Shown here one piece after another: positions 12,111 to 22,006 of a stretch of 52,985 nucleotides of DNA. The position numbers were made by a program, and so were the translations under genes. Numbering within the stretch: the stretch's first letter is position 1; each line of letters begins with the position of its first letter. The notes beneath the pieces are model-generated. The model ran no database searches. It had not been told where the DNA came from and saw only the letters and a list, made by a program, of their open reading frames with translations. This DNA comes from Lactifluus volemus (Eukaryota > Basidiomycota > Agaricomycetes > Russulales > Russulaceae), in assembly GCA_022376515.1 (NCBI GenBank), contig WTXI01000253.1, forward strand, positions 1 through 52,985. Reading direction: 5' to 3'.

Positions 12111-12846
12111 TCTAGACTCCTATGATCGCTGTTGCACAGTTGCCGGTGGTCAAGCGTAGTGGGTTCTTGGGCAGCGCGATGATCTGGTTGGTGTTGTATG
12201 CGGGGTTCCTATTATGCGTAGCTTATAACTCATACGTTGTCTCATCGGGCCTTTCATTTGGGAGTCATAAAGTACAGTGTCGTAATCTCTATTACCTAGA
12301 TATTAACAGTCTGGGAGGGTGTCCCGTCTTTAGGCTTTAAGTGTGAAGTGGTTAGGAGCTTGAGTTATCAATTGTGAACAAAGATCGCTCATTATCATTG
12401 CTGAAGCGTCTCCATTTGCTTTCTGCGTGGGGGAGGTGGGGTTGGCTGAGGTGGTGACAGCTGCGGCATAGGCTCAGATCGAGTGTATGGTTTGTTTGGG
12501 TGCGGGGTGTGTACTCTTCTGGGATTGTTGGTTGGGGGGTTCGTCATCAGTGTACGGGTGGTCACTCGGAGCAGATTCCATGGGTGGCTGGGTAACTGGC
12601 CAATATCTTGGGGTGTAGGGTGTCAATGTCATTTAGAATCTGTATTTGTGTACCATGACATAGCTACGACAAAGGTGCAGACCCTGAGGCCTGAGGAGTG
12701 GGGTTTATATAGGTGGATGTGCAGGGGGCAGAGGAGTAGTGGAGAGCTGGCCAGGGAACTGGCGAGGTGTGTGTAGTGTCTACAGTAAATATTAATAACT
12801 TAAGGGAGATCTGTCGGGGGGTCTCTGTGAGCGGCTGTCCCGGTCG
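12111..12846. other. Transposon-derived sequence without a recognised gene
   Basis: G/T-rich on the plus strand. It is probably the 3' untranslated or decayed coding part of the outer LINE. Short open frames at 12122-12340 and 12483-12776 lack family features and are not called. Confidence 0.4.
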
Positions 12847-13150
12847 CTAGGTCGCATACTGGTGCAAGTCACTTTGGTGGAACGGCCAGGGTCTCACCTC
12901 CTTGGGTTGTATTGAGGAAGGTGGGCAATGAGGAGTCGGGGTCGACTGGTTGGCAGATGTTGCGACGGGCTTCGGAGTGATGGGGCACGTAGTGATGATG
13001 TGCTCAGCTGTTTGGAGGGGGGGGGGTCCGCGGGGGGGGGCAGGAAGGTAGATCATAGCGGAGTCTAGTAGTGTATGAGCCAAGGGGGCATGCCCTGTGA
13101 GAAGGCGAGTGAGGGTAGAGGATCTCTCTCAGGGCCTTGGGGCCTTTGAG
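12847..13150 (-). pseudogene. Outer LINE, ORF2 C-terminal relic (post-RNase H region)
   Basis: On the minus strand the frame reads STLTRLLTGHAPLAHTLL and then QTAEHIITTCP. This is the RLxTGHxxL...TxEHxLxxCP signature typical of the region after RNase H in fungal Tad-like LINE ORF2 proteins. Upstream, 13151-13378, the frame breaks with stops (one just before ERSSTL), so this copy is dead. It sits between the outer poly(A) end at 10906 and the inner insertion at 13390. Confidence 0.65.
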
Positions 13151-13378
13151 CCCTGAAAGCTTGGAGGGCGGGTGGGGGTTTGCCTGTGGGTGGGATAGGG
13201 AGTGTGATGTGGACTGGGGGAGCAGCGGTTGTTGTTTTGCCAGTGGGTGCCCCGCGCCTCGATAGCGGCGTTTTTCCGTCGGTCGTTTGAGCGTTAGAAG
13301 CCAGAGTTTGCGGCGGTGACGAGGTGGCAGGGGTGATGGTAATCCCGTTGGCGTGTTGGCCGGTTGATTGGTGCCTGT

Positions 13379-13402
13379 GTTTTCAGGGGTTTTTTTTTTT
13401 TT
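13379..13402. repeat. Inner insertion: 11-bp direct repeat plus T13 (poly(A) on minus strand)
   Basis: GTTTTCAGGGG (13379-13389) is followed by T13 (13390-13402). The same 11-mer recurs at 27417-27427, exactly next to the 5' end of a tRNA-like SINE head. This suggests that 13390-27416 began as one poly(A)-ended insertion into the outer LINE. Confidence 0.55.
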
Positions 13403-13575
13403 TGAATTGGGGTTTAGAGTCCCCGCGTATATTGCGACAAGACTAAGTTACACTGTACAAGGTACTATCCAAAAGGAGACACAAGTAAGGAAACAAAAGG
13501 ATAAAAAGGGACAGATAGAAGGAGTAAAAAAAAGAGGAGCGAGAGAGAGGGGAGCGCGGCCGAGGCCGGAGTCAT

Positions 13576-16060
13576 TTAGGGGGGGTCAGGGCGGGGTGGG
13601 AGTGGCCGGAGGCCTTGTTGTGAAAGGAGTAGGAATTGCGCAAGACGCTTGCCACCGGCTTCGGTGGAGAAGATGTATTGTGAGGAGAGACCCTCAATGG
13701 TGGAGGCGCGATGATTGGAGTGGAGGCGGCAGTCGAAGAGGACGTGGTTGATGGAGTAACGATGGATGGGGGCCGGTGTGGGTGGACCCGAGTGTAGTGG
13801 TGAGAGGATAGGTGTGAAAGGGACGTCGTTGCAGGGGCAGAGAGTATTGTCCCCTGCCAGCGGCCTGAACTGGTCGCTGTAGTCTGCGAAGAAGGTGTGG
13901 GCCATCAGGAAAACGTCATATTTGCTTACGCTAATTAATGGTGCTTACTTTGCTTAATGGTCTTAATTACTGTCTTCTGCTTAATAAAAAATTTCTTTTT
14001 TTCTACTTAAGCACGTTAAGCACATTAATCACATTAATCCACACTCAGTACAACTAAGCAAATTTTGTTATGACCAATAATGAAAATTAAGCAAACTTTA
14101 ATCACGCTAAGCAAACTAAGAGAATTTTAAGAGGCTTTTAATCATGCTAAGCAAATGGAAGTAATTTATGTAATTTAATTAAAGTTCAAAAAATATGCAA
14201 AGTCATGAAAATTTCACTAAGTCGTTCCCATGCACCGACCACGTGCGTCTTTTGCTTGTTCTTATTTGCACGATGTTGATTTTCATCCATCGTTTTCATG
14301 CCTCCCCTTTGTGTCCTCTGTCGCCATCGTCTCCGTGTTGGGCCCTCCGCTGTCGCCACCATGGCCGGCTCGCCGTCTGGCGTTGCCACACGTCTCACCA
14401 TTACCAGCTTCTCCTTGCCACCGCGATTGCGTTTGTCTACATGCATCGTGTTCTCCTTTTTTTCAACTTCTCAAAACTTTTGCGTCTGCGTCTGCACCTG
14501 CCTCCGCCTCGTCTTCTTGTGCGTCTGCGTCTGCGCCTCCTCCGCTTCCGCGCTTCTTCCTGGACCACCCCAACGTTCCCCGCTCCTATTCCCTAGCTGC
14601 GTCAAGAAGGGCTGTTCTGCAATCTGCCCCAAAGGTGAGTGGTTCGTATCTCCCCTTGCCACTGCAGGGTGATCCACGCTGTCTACGCCGACGCGTTCTG
14701 CACCCCCTCCCCGGTACGTTGTCATGATCCCTGCCCCGTTCCAGCACGTGCTAACGCTTCCTTTTTCTTTTTGTTTTCGCCTCCGCCCCCACTACCTCCT
14801 GCGCCGCCGCCGCCGCTTCCTCCACCTCCCCTGCGCCCCCTGCGTCACTTCTGTCGCCTCCGCTGCTGTCTCCCGCACCACCATCTCCCTCGTCTGCGCC
14901 TCCTGCGCCCCGCGCCCCCTGGGCACTTCCGTCTCCTCTGCCGTCCCCGCACCTGCTGCGATTCCCGTGCCTCCCGCGGCTTCTCCCGCGCCCCTCGCGC
15001 CGCTGCCACTGCCTCTGCCACCGCTTCCTCGTGGCCCTGCAGTCCCACCCAGGGCTGTTGCACCAAGGCCTGTAGATTACTAGTCTTAGATATTCATGTG
15101 GTAGTTTTATCTCCAATATATAATTTTGATGCCTACAAAATTGTGTGATTGAAAATTTCAAATTGTGATGAAAATTTCAAATTAGTTAAAAATGTGAAAG
15201 ATGCTTAATGTTACTTAGACTTTGCTTAATTAGCTTAATTAAGCAGAATGCACTTAATTCAGCAAATGTGCTTAATTCAGCACAGGGGTGTGCTTACTGT
15301 GCTTAATCAAGGGTTGCTTAACTTGTGCTTAATTCTTCTTAATGCTTGCTTAACCTGCTTAATGGCGAAATTAAGCACACTAATCACACTTTAAGCACAT
15401 TAAGCAAATATGACGTTTTCCTGATGACTGTTGGCTAAGGAGTTGTAGTCCCAACGTAAATAGGTGCCAATTTTTGTGAGAGAGTAGACCCCGCACAAAG
15501 GGTGGAGTCTGGTTCGATGGGGTGTTGGGGCAAGCACGCCAGGCTTTATGGCCTGGCGTGCAAGGGAGCTGGCCGGAGGCGAGCTCCCTCACCCATAAGT
15601 CGAAGGCAAGGTTAGAGGGGGGAACAGGGGGTGCCAGGAGTAGGGGCAGTTGTAGGTCCTCCAGGAGGTGATCCAGCTCCGAGGCCCCGGGGACGGAAGC
15701 CCAAGACTCCTTGAAGAGCTGTAACTCAACGGCGTGCGCTGGGGAAGGGTCCAAAAAAGAAGAAAGAGAGGAAGTAAAGTAGGAGGCAAAAGAAAGAAAA
15801 GGGGACTTAGTGGAAGTGTTCATAAGATGAGGTAGCACCAACTTATTTGGTAGGAGAAGATAGAGAAAGCCCCCCGAAGGGAGCGAGAGGAAAAAATTGA
15901 GACCCTGCGAAAGGGCCTTGAGGAGTGACCATCTACGGTCCATATCCACCGACACCCCTGACTGCAGCAACCTCTCCCCACTGTATAGTAAGAAGGCATG
16001 TCCGTAAGAGTCAGGGGTGGGGATGGGAAGGGATCTAACGTAAAGGCAGTGTGCAAGAGG
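13576..16060 (-). pseudogene. Inner LINE remnant: RNase H and C-terminal part of ORF2, split by a TIR element
   Basis: From 16060 down to 15427 a minus-strand frame resembles a LINE RNase H domain (SYGHAFLLYSGERLL, then SLLKALSQGLNFFLSLPSGG, WVRELASGQLP). From 13902 to 13576 follows the post-RNase H tail (HTFFADYSDQFRPLAGDNTL, a CPC knuckle, then HVLFDCRLHSNHR). Deleting 13903-15426 joins them in one frame with AHTFFADY in place of the usual GHAPxGEY. Two frameshifts are present, near 15500 and 15995. The reverse transcriptase domain is missing, so the copy is 5'-truncated. The 3' untranslated region leads to the poly(A) at 13402. Confidence 0.6.
13903..15426. mobile_element. Non-autonomous TIR element with GCTTAA subterminal repeats
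   Basis: The element is 1524 bp with inverted termini CATCAGGAAAACGTCATA. Both ends are AT-rich with dozens of GCTTAA/TTAAGC motifs over about 300 bp (13910-14220 and 15180-15420). The interior (14290-15070) is C-rich with CCGCC/CTCC low complexity. Open frames there are Pro/Arg/Ser-rich and of no recognisable family, so no transposase is called. It is inserted in a LINE ORF. No target-site duplication is visible outside CATCAGG...CCTGATG. A second copy is cut by the window start (1-943). Confidence 0.82.
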
Positions 16061-16578
16061 GGGGGGTTTCGTGATGATGGAACAAGTGAGAGAGTGGACC
16101 TCCTTAGGGGAGGATGCGTAAGAAGTGAAGCCTGGGTGTGACCAAGTCGAGGAGTAAGGGAGGGAAGGGTAAGAGCTACCTCCTCTCCCTGGTCCCTCCT
16201 GGTGTCCCTACTTGGTGTCCCCAGTTGGCTCCATAGAGCACTTATGTGGGGTCCTAGGTGGGGTCCTTGGTAGGGGGGGATATGGGTCCTTCTCTTGCGA
16301 GATCCTCTCCGGCCCGGAGTCTAGGACCCACCACCCGTGACAGGGTGGGGAAGCAGGATACAACTTAAGCTCACCAGGCATCTTAGTAGCCAGGGAACCA
16401 ACAGGGGATATGTTCTCTCGGGCCAGGACTGGGGTAACTCTCCCTGCCTGCCACAGTCCGGACAAGGGGTTCTCCCCCAAGCTTTCCCGTACTCCGGCAC
16501 CTGTTTCGCTTATGCCCGTAGGCACAGATCCACAGTGTGTCCAGAGTCCCTGTCTTGCCAGGTGTGACCCAAGTGGCT
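16061..16578. other. Transposon-block sequence left of the Ty3 element
   Basis: No gene is recognised. A minus-strand frame at about 16383-16583 contains CAYGHKRNRCRSTGK, reminiscent of a degenerate zinc-knuckle or gag region, but it is too short to assign. It is cut by the Ty3 insertion at 16579 and should continue at 25050. Confidence 0.3.
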
Positions 16579-16583
16579 GGCTC

Positions 16584-17515
16584 TGTCACGGTTCGCAGGG
16601 ACCGTGGCTCGAAGTGAGCTTCGTTCAGGTTGGCTATTTGCTGTGGCGAGTCGGACAAGACTAGCAACACCAAATAGTCGATTCTAGGACGCGCAGGCAA
16701 GGTCCAACAAGGAGTAGACTTGACTGTGCGAACTCTTGGGGCTCGTATCGCGTGAGGCGGTTAATACGGGCCGGCGCACGCGATGGTCGGAGTTACCGTT
16801 CCTAAAGAGGATAGACGGTGGCAGATGGATGAATGACGATGTGTGGGTTCAACCGCAACACGGGCGCGAGTGTTCTTAGAGGGGAAGTGATGCTTCCCAC
16901 TATGGACACTCGTGAGAGGTTGAACTAAGGTTCGAGGGCGGACGCGGGTGAGAAGTGGGGACTACTTCTCACAGCGCGTTCGTATTAGGGTTCAGGCGTC
17001 TGGGACTTGTTACACAGAAATGGAACAAGTTCACAGATGTCTGATCGTGGCGCGAAGTACCTAGATCAAGGTACGAAGAGGGGATTCACAAGAAGAGAGG
17101 AGAAGATGCGATGCGAGTGTGAGCAGGGAACAATGAACTGCGATTCTAGACGAAGCTGAAGCTGGGGCTTTAGCTTGTCTACAGGGCCCTATTTATGCGT
17201 ACAGAGGGCCAGCCAACTATCCTACAAAGGTCACAGTACAGTAGCGAAGTCAAGACTATTGACTAAGGACCTGAGTCAGTTCTGATGACTCAAGAACTGA
17301 CTCAGTGCGTCTGACTCAAGATCTGAGTCAAGAACGCTGACTCAAGATTTGAGTCATGATCCCTGAGTCAAATACACGTCCAAAACGGCGACGCACAGCC
17401 CCTAGAAGCGGAACAGAAGGGGCTGGCCAAGGAAAGGGTCCTAGGTCACAACACAAGTCGAAAATCAGACGGAAAATAGTAAGAAATGGGCCGGGCGGCC
17501 CGCATAACCGTAACA
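16584..17515 (-). repeat. Ty3 element 3' LTR (932 bp)
   Basis: Starts TGTCACGG and ends CCGTAACA on the plus strand. Compared with the other LTR the differences are single-base indels: AGG/AG near 16688, CCC/CACC near 16895, and GGG/GGGG near 16948, 17003 and 17437. Confidence 0.95.
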
Positions 17516-17518
17516 GTA

Positions 17519-17529
17519 CCCTCTCTCCT
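17519..17529 (-). other. Polypurine tract
   Basis: On the minus strand AGGAGAGAGGG lies 3 bp before the 3' LTR, the expected site of plus-strand DNA priming. It overlaps the end of the extra ORF. Confidence 0.75.
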
Positions 17530-17896
17530 AGGCGCATGTACCACCATGCGCCTCAGTCACCTCTGTCCATGGACTCCCAGTCAAGGTCATCCCAAAGCGC
17601 CTCACCTGCATCGACGTCATCTGCGTCATACTCATCCCAAAGATGAGTAACGGGCCGCAACTCTGTGGCCTTGACAGGACAGTTCCTCCCATAGTACTGG
17701 TGGTCAGGGAAGACCCGGCACCTAAAGACAGTGCAACGCGTGTGGGGGTGGTGACAGTCATGGGAGTAGTGCCCCTCTTCTGGCAATAGAGGCACTCCCT
17801 CCACAAAGGACAGTTCTCGTACTTGTGGTCCACCCCGTCCTTGTTGCACTTGCCGCAATAATGTGACTTCTTCCCCTTCCTCTTGCGCTTGCCCAT
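17528..17896 (-). CDS. Extra 3' ORF of the Ty3 element: triple zinc-knuckle protein (one frameshift)
   Basis: This ORF starts 5 bp after the integrase stop, at ATG 17896-17894. The N-terminus is basic (MGKRKRKGKK, a possible nuclear or nucleic-acid-binding tail). Cys/His motifs follow: CGKCNKDGVDHKYENC (CX2CX6HX4C), a second knuckle starting CLYC, and a third Cys/His cluster with CRVFPDHQYYGRNC. The second knuckle is completed only if the frame shifts at the C4 run at 17772-17775. In that frame the protein continues with a very acidic end (DEYDADDVDAGEALWDDLDW) to about 17553. Role unknown. The position matches that of env-like or accessory ORFs in some LTR elements. RNA binding is inferred from the knuckles only. 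Confidence 0.6.
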   Translation of the reverse strand: MGKRKRKGKKSHYCGKCNKDGVDHKYENCPLWRECLYCQKRGTTPMTVTTPTRVALSLGAGSSLTTSTMGGTVLSRPQSCGPLLIFGMSMTQMTSMQVRRFGMTLTGSPWTEVTEAHGGTCA

Positions 17897-17901
17897 GATT
17901 C

Positions 17902-19775
17902 TCAGAGGGCTGACTCCGGAATCACCACCAGACGGCCCCCCATGCGACGAAGACGCGACGACGAGTGGACATAGGCCGTCCCCATCTGCTGCACGTATCC
18001 CCTGGAGTTGATGAGCACCGTCACCTGCAGAAGGTTGGGCCCAGCTGAAGACCTTCCAGGGATCGTGAGGGGTTCGGATCGCAGCGCGTGGGGGTCTCCA
18101 GCGACATGACTTCTGGCTGGAACCTCATGTCCGCTGCTAGCGTCTCCAGGGCTTCCTGGATAGGCGAGAGTTGGGGAGGCGGCGTCGGGCCTGGGAGAGG
18201 AGATGGGGTCCTCGGATGGTACGAGGTGCTGCGGCGAGGCTCTTGGCGAGGCGAGCGGGTGGTCCTCCTGTACGGTGGCGGCGCTGATCTGGGCTGGTTC
18301 TGCTGGGGTGTCCTCGGCAAGGGACGTCTCTGAGAGGGACCACTCTCCCCCCTCACAGACCGTGAGGGAGTCGAACGACGAGTCGAGGAGTTGGAGGTAG
18401 TCCTCCTCTGAGTTGGGGTATTGGAACGCAAGTTGTAAGGCATTACTCATGGAGGAGGAGGTAGTGGGGGTGATGATGGTGCGGATCCGTCTCTTCCTCT
18501 TCGCTTTTATCCTTCCTCCCCCTATCGCATTGGGGTTGCGCTGATAGAACTCCTTAATGAGCTCCGGAGCCTTCACATTGCCAGCGGGTTCCCAACTGTC
18601 ATGAGCGGGTGAATATCCCTTCCAACGAAGGAGATACTCAAGCTTCTCTGCCTTCCCTTTCTTGCGCGCATCAATGATCTGCTCCACCTCATATTCTGGT
18701 TCGCCTTCCATCAGATCAGGTGGCGGTTCTGTGAAGTTGCGCCCATGCTCTTCCGTCTCCTTGTAAGGCGTTAACAAGGACGCATGGAAGACATTGTGAA
18801 TGCGCCAATGTGGGGGAAGCTGGAGGCGGTACACCACTGGGGAAATGACGTCAATGATGGGGAATGGACCATATCTTTTGGGTCCCAACTTTGCGGACGG
18901 GTAGATTGTCTTTAGGTTTGTTCCTTCCAACAATACTCGTTGTCCTTTTTCGAATGGGTAGAAGTGCCTTTGACCCTTCTTTCTCTGGCGCCTTTTCAAC
19001 CACAGTTCCTGCGCTTTTCTGATAGCATCCTGGGCGCGCTCCCTAGCCTCCTTAAGCCACATTTGTCTTTGATGTAACACTGGGATATTTGTGCTTTTTC
19101 CGGAGGGGTGGATGATTGGGTTTGCGCCCCACAAGAGCTCACAGGGAGCCTTCCCTGTGCTCGCATTTGGCCAGGAGTTGTGAACAAATTGGGCAAGAGG
19201 AAGAAGGTTTGCCCAGTCGTCTTGTTGGCTGCTTCCATAGATCCGTAAATACTGCTCCACCCACTGATTAGCGCGTTCCGATTGTCCATCAGTCTGCGGA
19301 TGATAAGCAGAGCTGATGTTCTGTGTGATTCCTAGCAGTTCACACATCTGGCGGGTGAAGTGTGCAGTAAAACGGGGATCTCTGTCCGAGATGATGTGGT
19401 GGGGGCAGCCAAAGAGGGGAAGATGTGCTCCACATAGAGCCGGGCCACTTCTTCTGCGTCAATTGTCTTCTGACAGGGCAAGAAGAAGGCTGCCTTCGAG
19501 CAATCGTGGTCCACTACTGTGAGGATCGAGTCATATCCCTTTGAGACTGGGAGATCGGTGATGAGGTCAAGGGAAATGGTCTGGAAAGGGATTGCCTTCG
19601 GTTCAACAGTGATCGGCATCAATGGTGGTTTAGGTTTCACAGTGTTGGGTTTCGTCATTTGGCAAGTTGCACATCCCTTAACGTAGTTCTGGACGAACTG
19701 TCGCATCGTCGGCCACCAGTAGTCCTCAGACACCTTCTGAAGCGTCGTGGCGATGCCTGGGTGCCCAGCCAAGGG
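17902..19775 (-). CDS. Ty3 integrase with chromodomain (frameshifted)
   Basis: Catalyses insertion of element DNA. The N-terminal zinc-binding part begins at the AGHPG motif near 19770, with CATCQ about 30 residues later. The DDE core shows DLITDLP and VVDHDCSKAAF, then SDRDPRF-type sequence, then HPQTDGQSERANQW. A GPY-like region (LGPKRYGPFPIIDVISPVVY) and a chromodomain (YEVEQIIDARKK...LLRWKGYSPAHDSWEP) follow, then a roughly 200-residue Pro/Ser-rich tail. Two frame breaks are seen: in the G-run at 19416-19419 inside the DDE core, and at GGG 19773-19775 at the junction with RNase H. Both would be bridged by one extra base in a G/C run. The chromodomain suggests targeting to modified histone, inferred from the family. 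Confidence 0.88.
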
Positions 19776-22006
19776 TGGTCATGGTACTCATGCAAGATCT
19801 GTCGCTTCAGATCCTCCTGGTCTGCGACCACAGGTCTTCCTTGGTGCACCCAGTGGTGATTCACTGAGTCCAGTGGGTAGGAGCGATGCAGCTCTGCGAA
19901 ATAGCTCGGTGTGCGTGCTTGCCAATCCCAAACCTGTTGTTCGAGACTGCTGACCTCCGCTGCCCGCGCGAAGAGTTTGTCAGGCAGGACAAGGGTGTTT
20001 TCGTTATCGTGTTTCCCTTCGTCCACTCCTGGTGGTCTGGACAGCGCGTCAGCCTTGTTCAGCTTGCCTGGGCGGTGCACCAGTTTGTAATTGTAGTCCG
20101 CAAGGTCACTGAGGTACCTTGCTACGCGTCGGTTGATTCTCTGGGGTTGCCGGTAGTATCGAAGATTATTATGATCGGTGTGCACAATGGCAGTGAAGGG
20201 AGAGGAGAGGAACAAGTGTCTCCATCGTCGCAAACCCCGAATTACCGCCAAGAGCTCTCTATCGTGGACGTCATACCCTCTCTCAGCTTCGTTCAATGTC
20301 TGGGAGTGGTAGCCCACTGGACAGAGCCTCTGTTTGTCATTTCGTTGGTAGAGGATGGCCCCAGTGGCATACTGGGACGCGTCCACCTCCATCTCGAAGG
20401 GGCGGTCATAATCAGGTCTTTGGAGGACAGGATCGGACTCTATGATCTGGAGGAGTGCATCCAGGGCCTTGGTGCACTCATCCGTCCATTTGAATGGTCG
20501 TCCCTTCTTCAGTAAAGCAGTGAGTGGCGCCGCAAGATGTGCAAAGTGGGGGATGAATGGTCTCTGGTACCCCAAAACACCAAGCGTGCTCCGGACCTCT
20601 TTCACTGAAGACAAGGTTCGAGGCCATTGAGATAGTCCTTTCCTCTTCGTGGGATCGATGCGGATAGTCCCATGTTCCACGCGGATGCCAAGGTAGTCAA
20701 TGCTGGTCTGCTCAAACTTGCACTTCGACAGTTTGAGGAAGAAGGATTCCTGGCGGAACATCTCGAGGATTTCTCGGACTATCCTCCTGTGCTCCTCCAC
20801 ATCTCCCCCTGTGGCCACCAAGACGTCGTCCATGTACACAAACACCTTCCCTGGGTAGCGGTTCATGATCTTAGCGAAGACCCGATCCATGCAACGCTGA
20901 AAGGTGGCTGGAGAGTTCTGGAGGCCGAAGAGCATCACCTTTGGTTGGTACAGGCCAAAGGGAGTCTTAAACGCGGCCTTCCATCGATCCTCAGGGCGAA
21001 TCTGGATGTTATGATAGCCCCAACGAATGTCTAGTGCCGTGAAGAGGGTGCGTCCATGCAGCGCTTCCAGAATTTGCTCAATGCGAGGGATGGGGTACAC
21101 ATCTCGAATCGTCCAACTGTTCACTTCCCTATAGTCCTGGATGGGTCGGAGACTCCCATCTCTTTTCTTTATGAAGAACCAAGGGGTCGACCAAGGAGAG
21201 TTGGACTTTTCGATGAATCCCCACTGCTCATTCTCTTTCAAGAACTTCTGGGTCGCTTCCTTCTCCTCCCTCGTGAGGGCATAGACCTTACAATTGATGG
21301 TAGCTGGGGCGTCCTCCTTCAAGACGATGGCATGATCCTCTGGTCGTGAAGGTGGGAAGCGATGGGATTTCTCTTCGTCAAAGACGTCCGCATAGTCCTG
21401 GTATTGGGGTGGCAGCACCTCGTGCTTTTCCCCACTGGCTACCTGCTCTTGGTGCGCCTTTATGGCCCATTCCTGGGCCACATTGGTGCGATCAATGCGT
21501 GCTGGTTCCTTTTCCCTGTCCTTGTATATCTGACGAGGGCGCTGAAACTTCCTCCACTTGGTTTCGATCCGTACTCCTCCATTCTGCACTTCCCCCTTGG
21601 TCCAATCGATGCGAGGATTGAACTCTGAGAGCCAGGGGTGCCCCAAGAGTACACGATCTTTGCCAAGATTGGTGACATAGAACCGCTGGAGGGTATCCTT
21701 GTCTCCTACGACACAGCGAAGAACACAGTACTCCGTGAGTGTCCCAGCTTGGTTCTGGGTTCCATCCACATTGTAGACGTAGCGGGGGTGAGGGAGTTTA
21801 TGAGTGCTGAGCCCCCATCGACGGACTGTGCGCTGATCAAGGAAGTTTTCCGTGGCTCCACTGTCGACTAAGGCGACATCTGCGACCGTTTTGTGGACAT
21901 TTGAAAACGAAATGGGCAAATTCAAAGCATTGGCATTGGCATAGCTAATGTACATTCGTTTCAGTCCTAAGGCTCGTACCCAGGTCGCGCGGCACGAGCT
22001 CTTCAA
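19776..22006 (-). CDS. Ty3 protease, reverse transcriptase and RNase H
   Basis: The frame opens at 22006, overlapping the gag end. Aspartic protease motif DSGA is at residues 48-51 with LLGHPWL near 120. Reverse transcriptase motifs are LDIRWGYHNI (about 325), FGLQNSPATFQ (360-370) and the catalytic YMDD (391-394). RNase H follows with EVDASQYATGAILYQ, DRELLAVI and VHTDHNNLRYY, then RPGKLNKADALSRPP. The domain order and spacing match chromovirus Pol. About 2.2 kb is open without a stop, consistent with recent activity. The frame is -1 relative to gag; there is no ATG at the junction, so it must be made as a Gag-Pol fusion or by a shifted frame. Confidence 0.92.

Noticed and set aside
14195..15161. 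Pro/Arg-rich open frames in the TIR element interior
   Set aside because: C-rich low-complexity sequence opens frames on both strands; no transposase motif is seen.
13904..15425. AT dinucleotide target duplication of the TIR element
   Set aside because: All three ends seen continue as ATG/CAT, so the AT belongs to the element terminus.
13903..15426. Helitron
   Set aside because: Long inverted repeats are present at both ends and there is no CTRR 3' end with hairpin.
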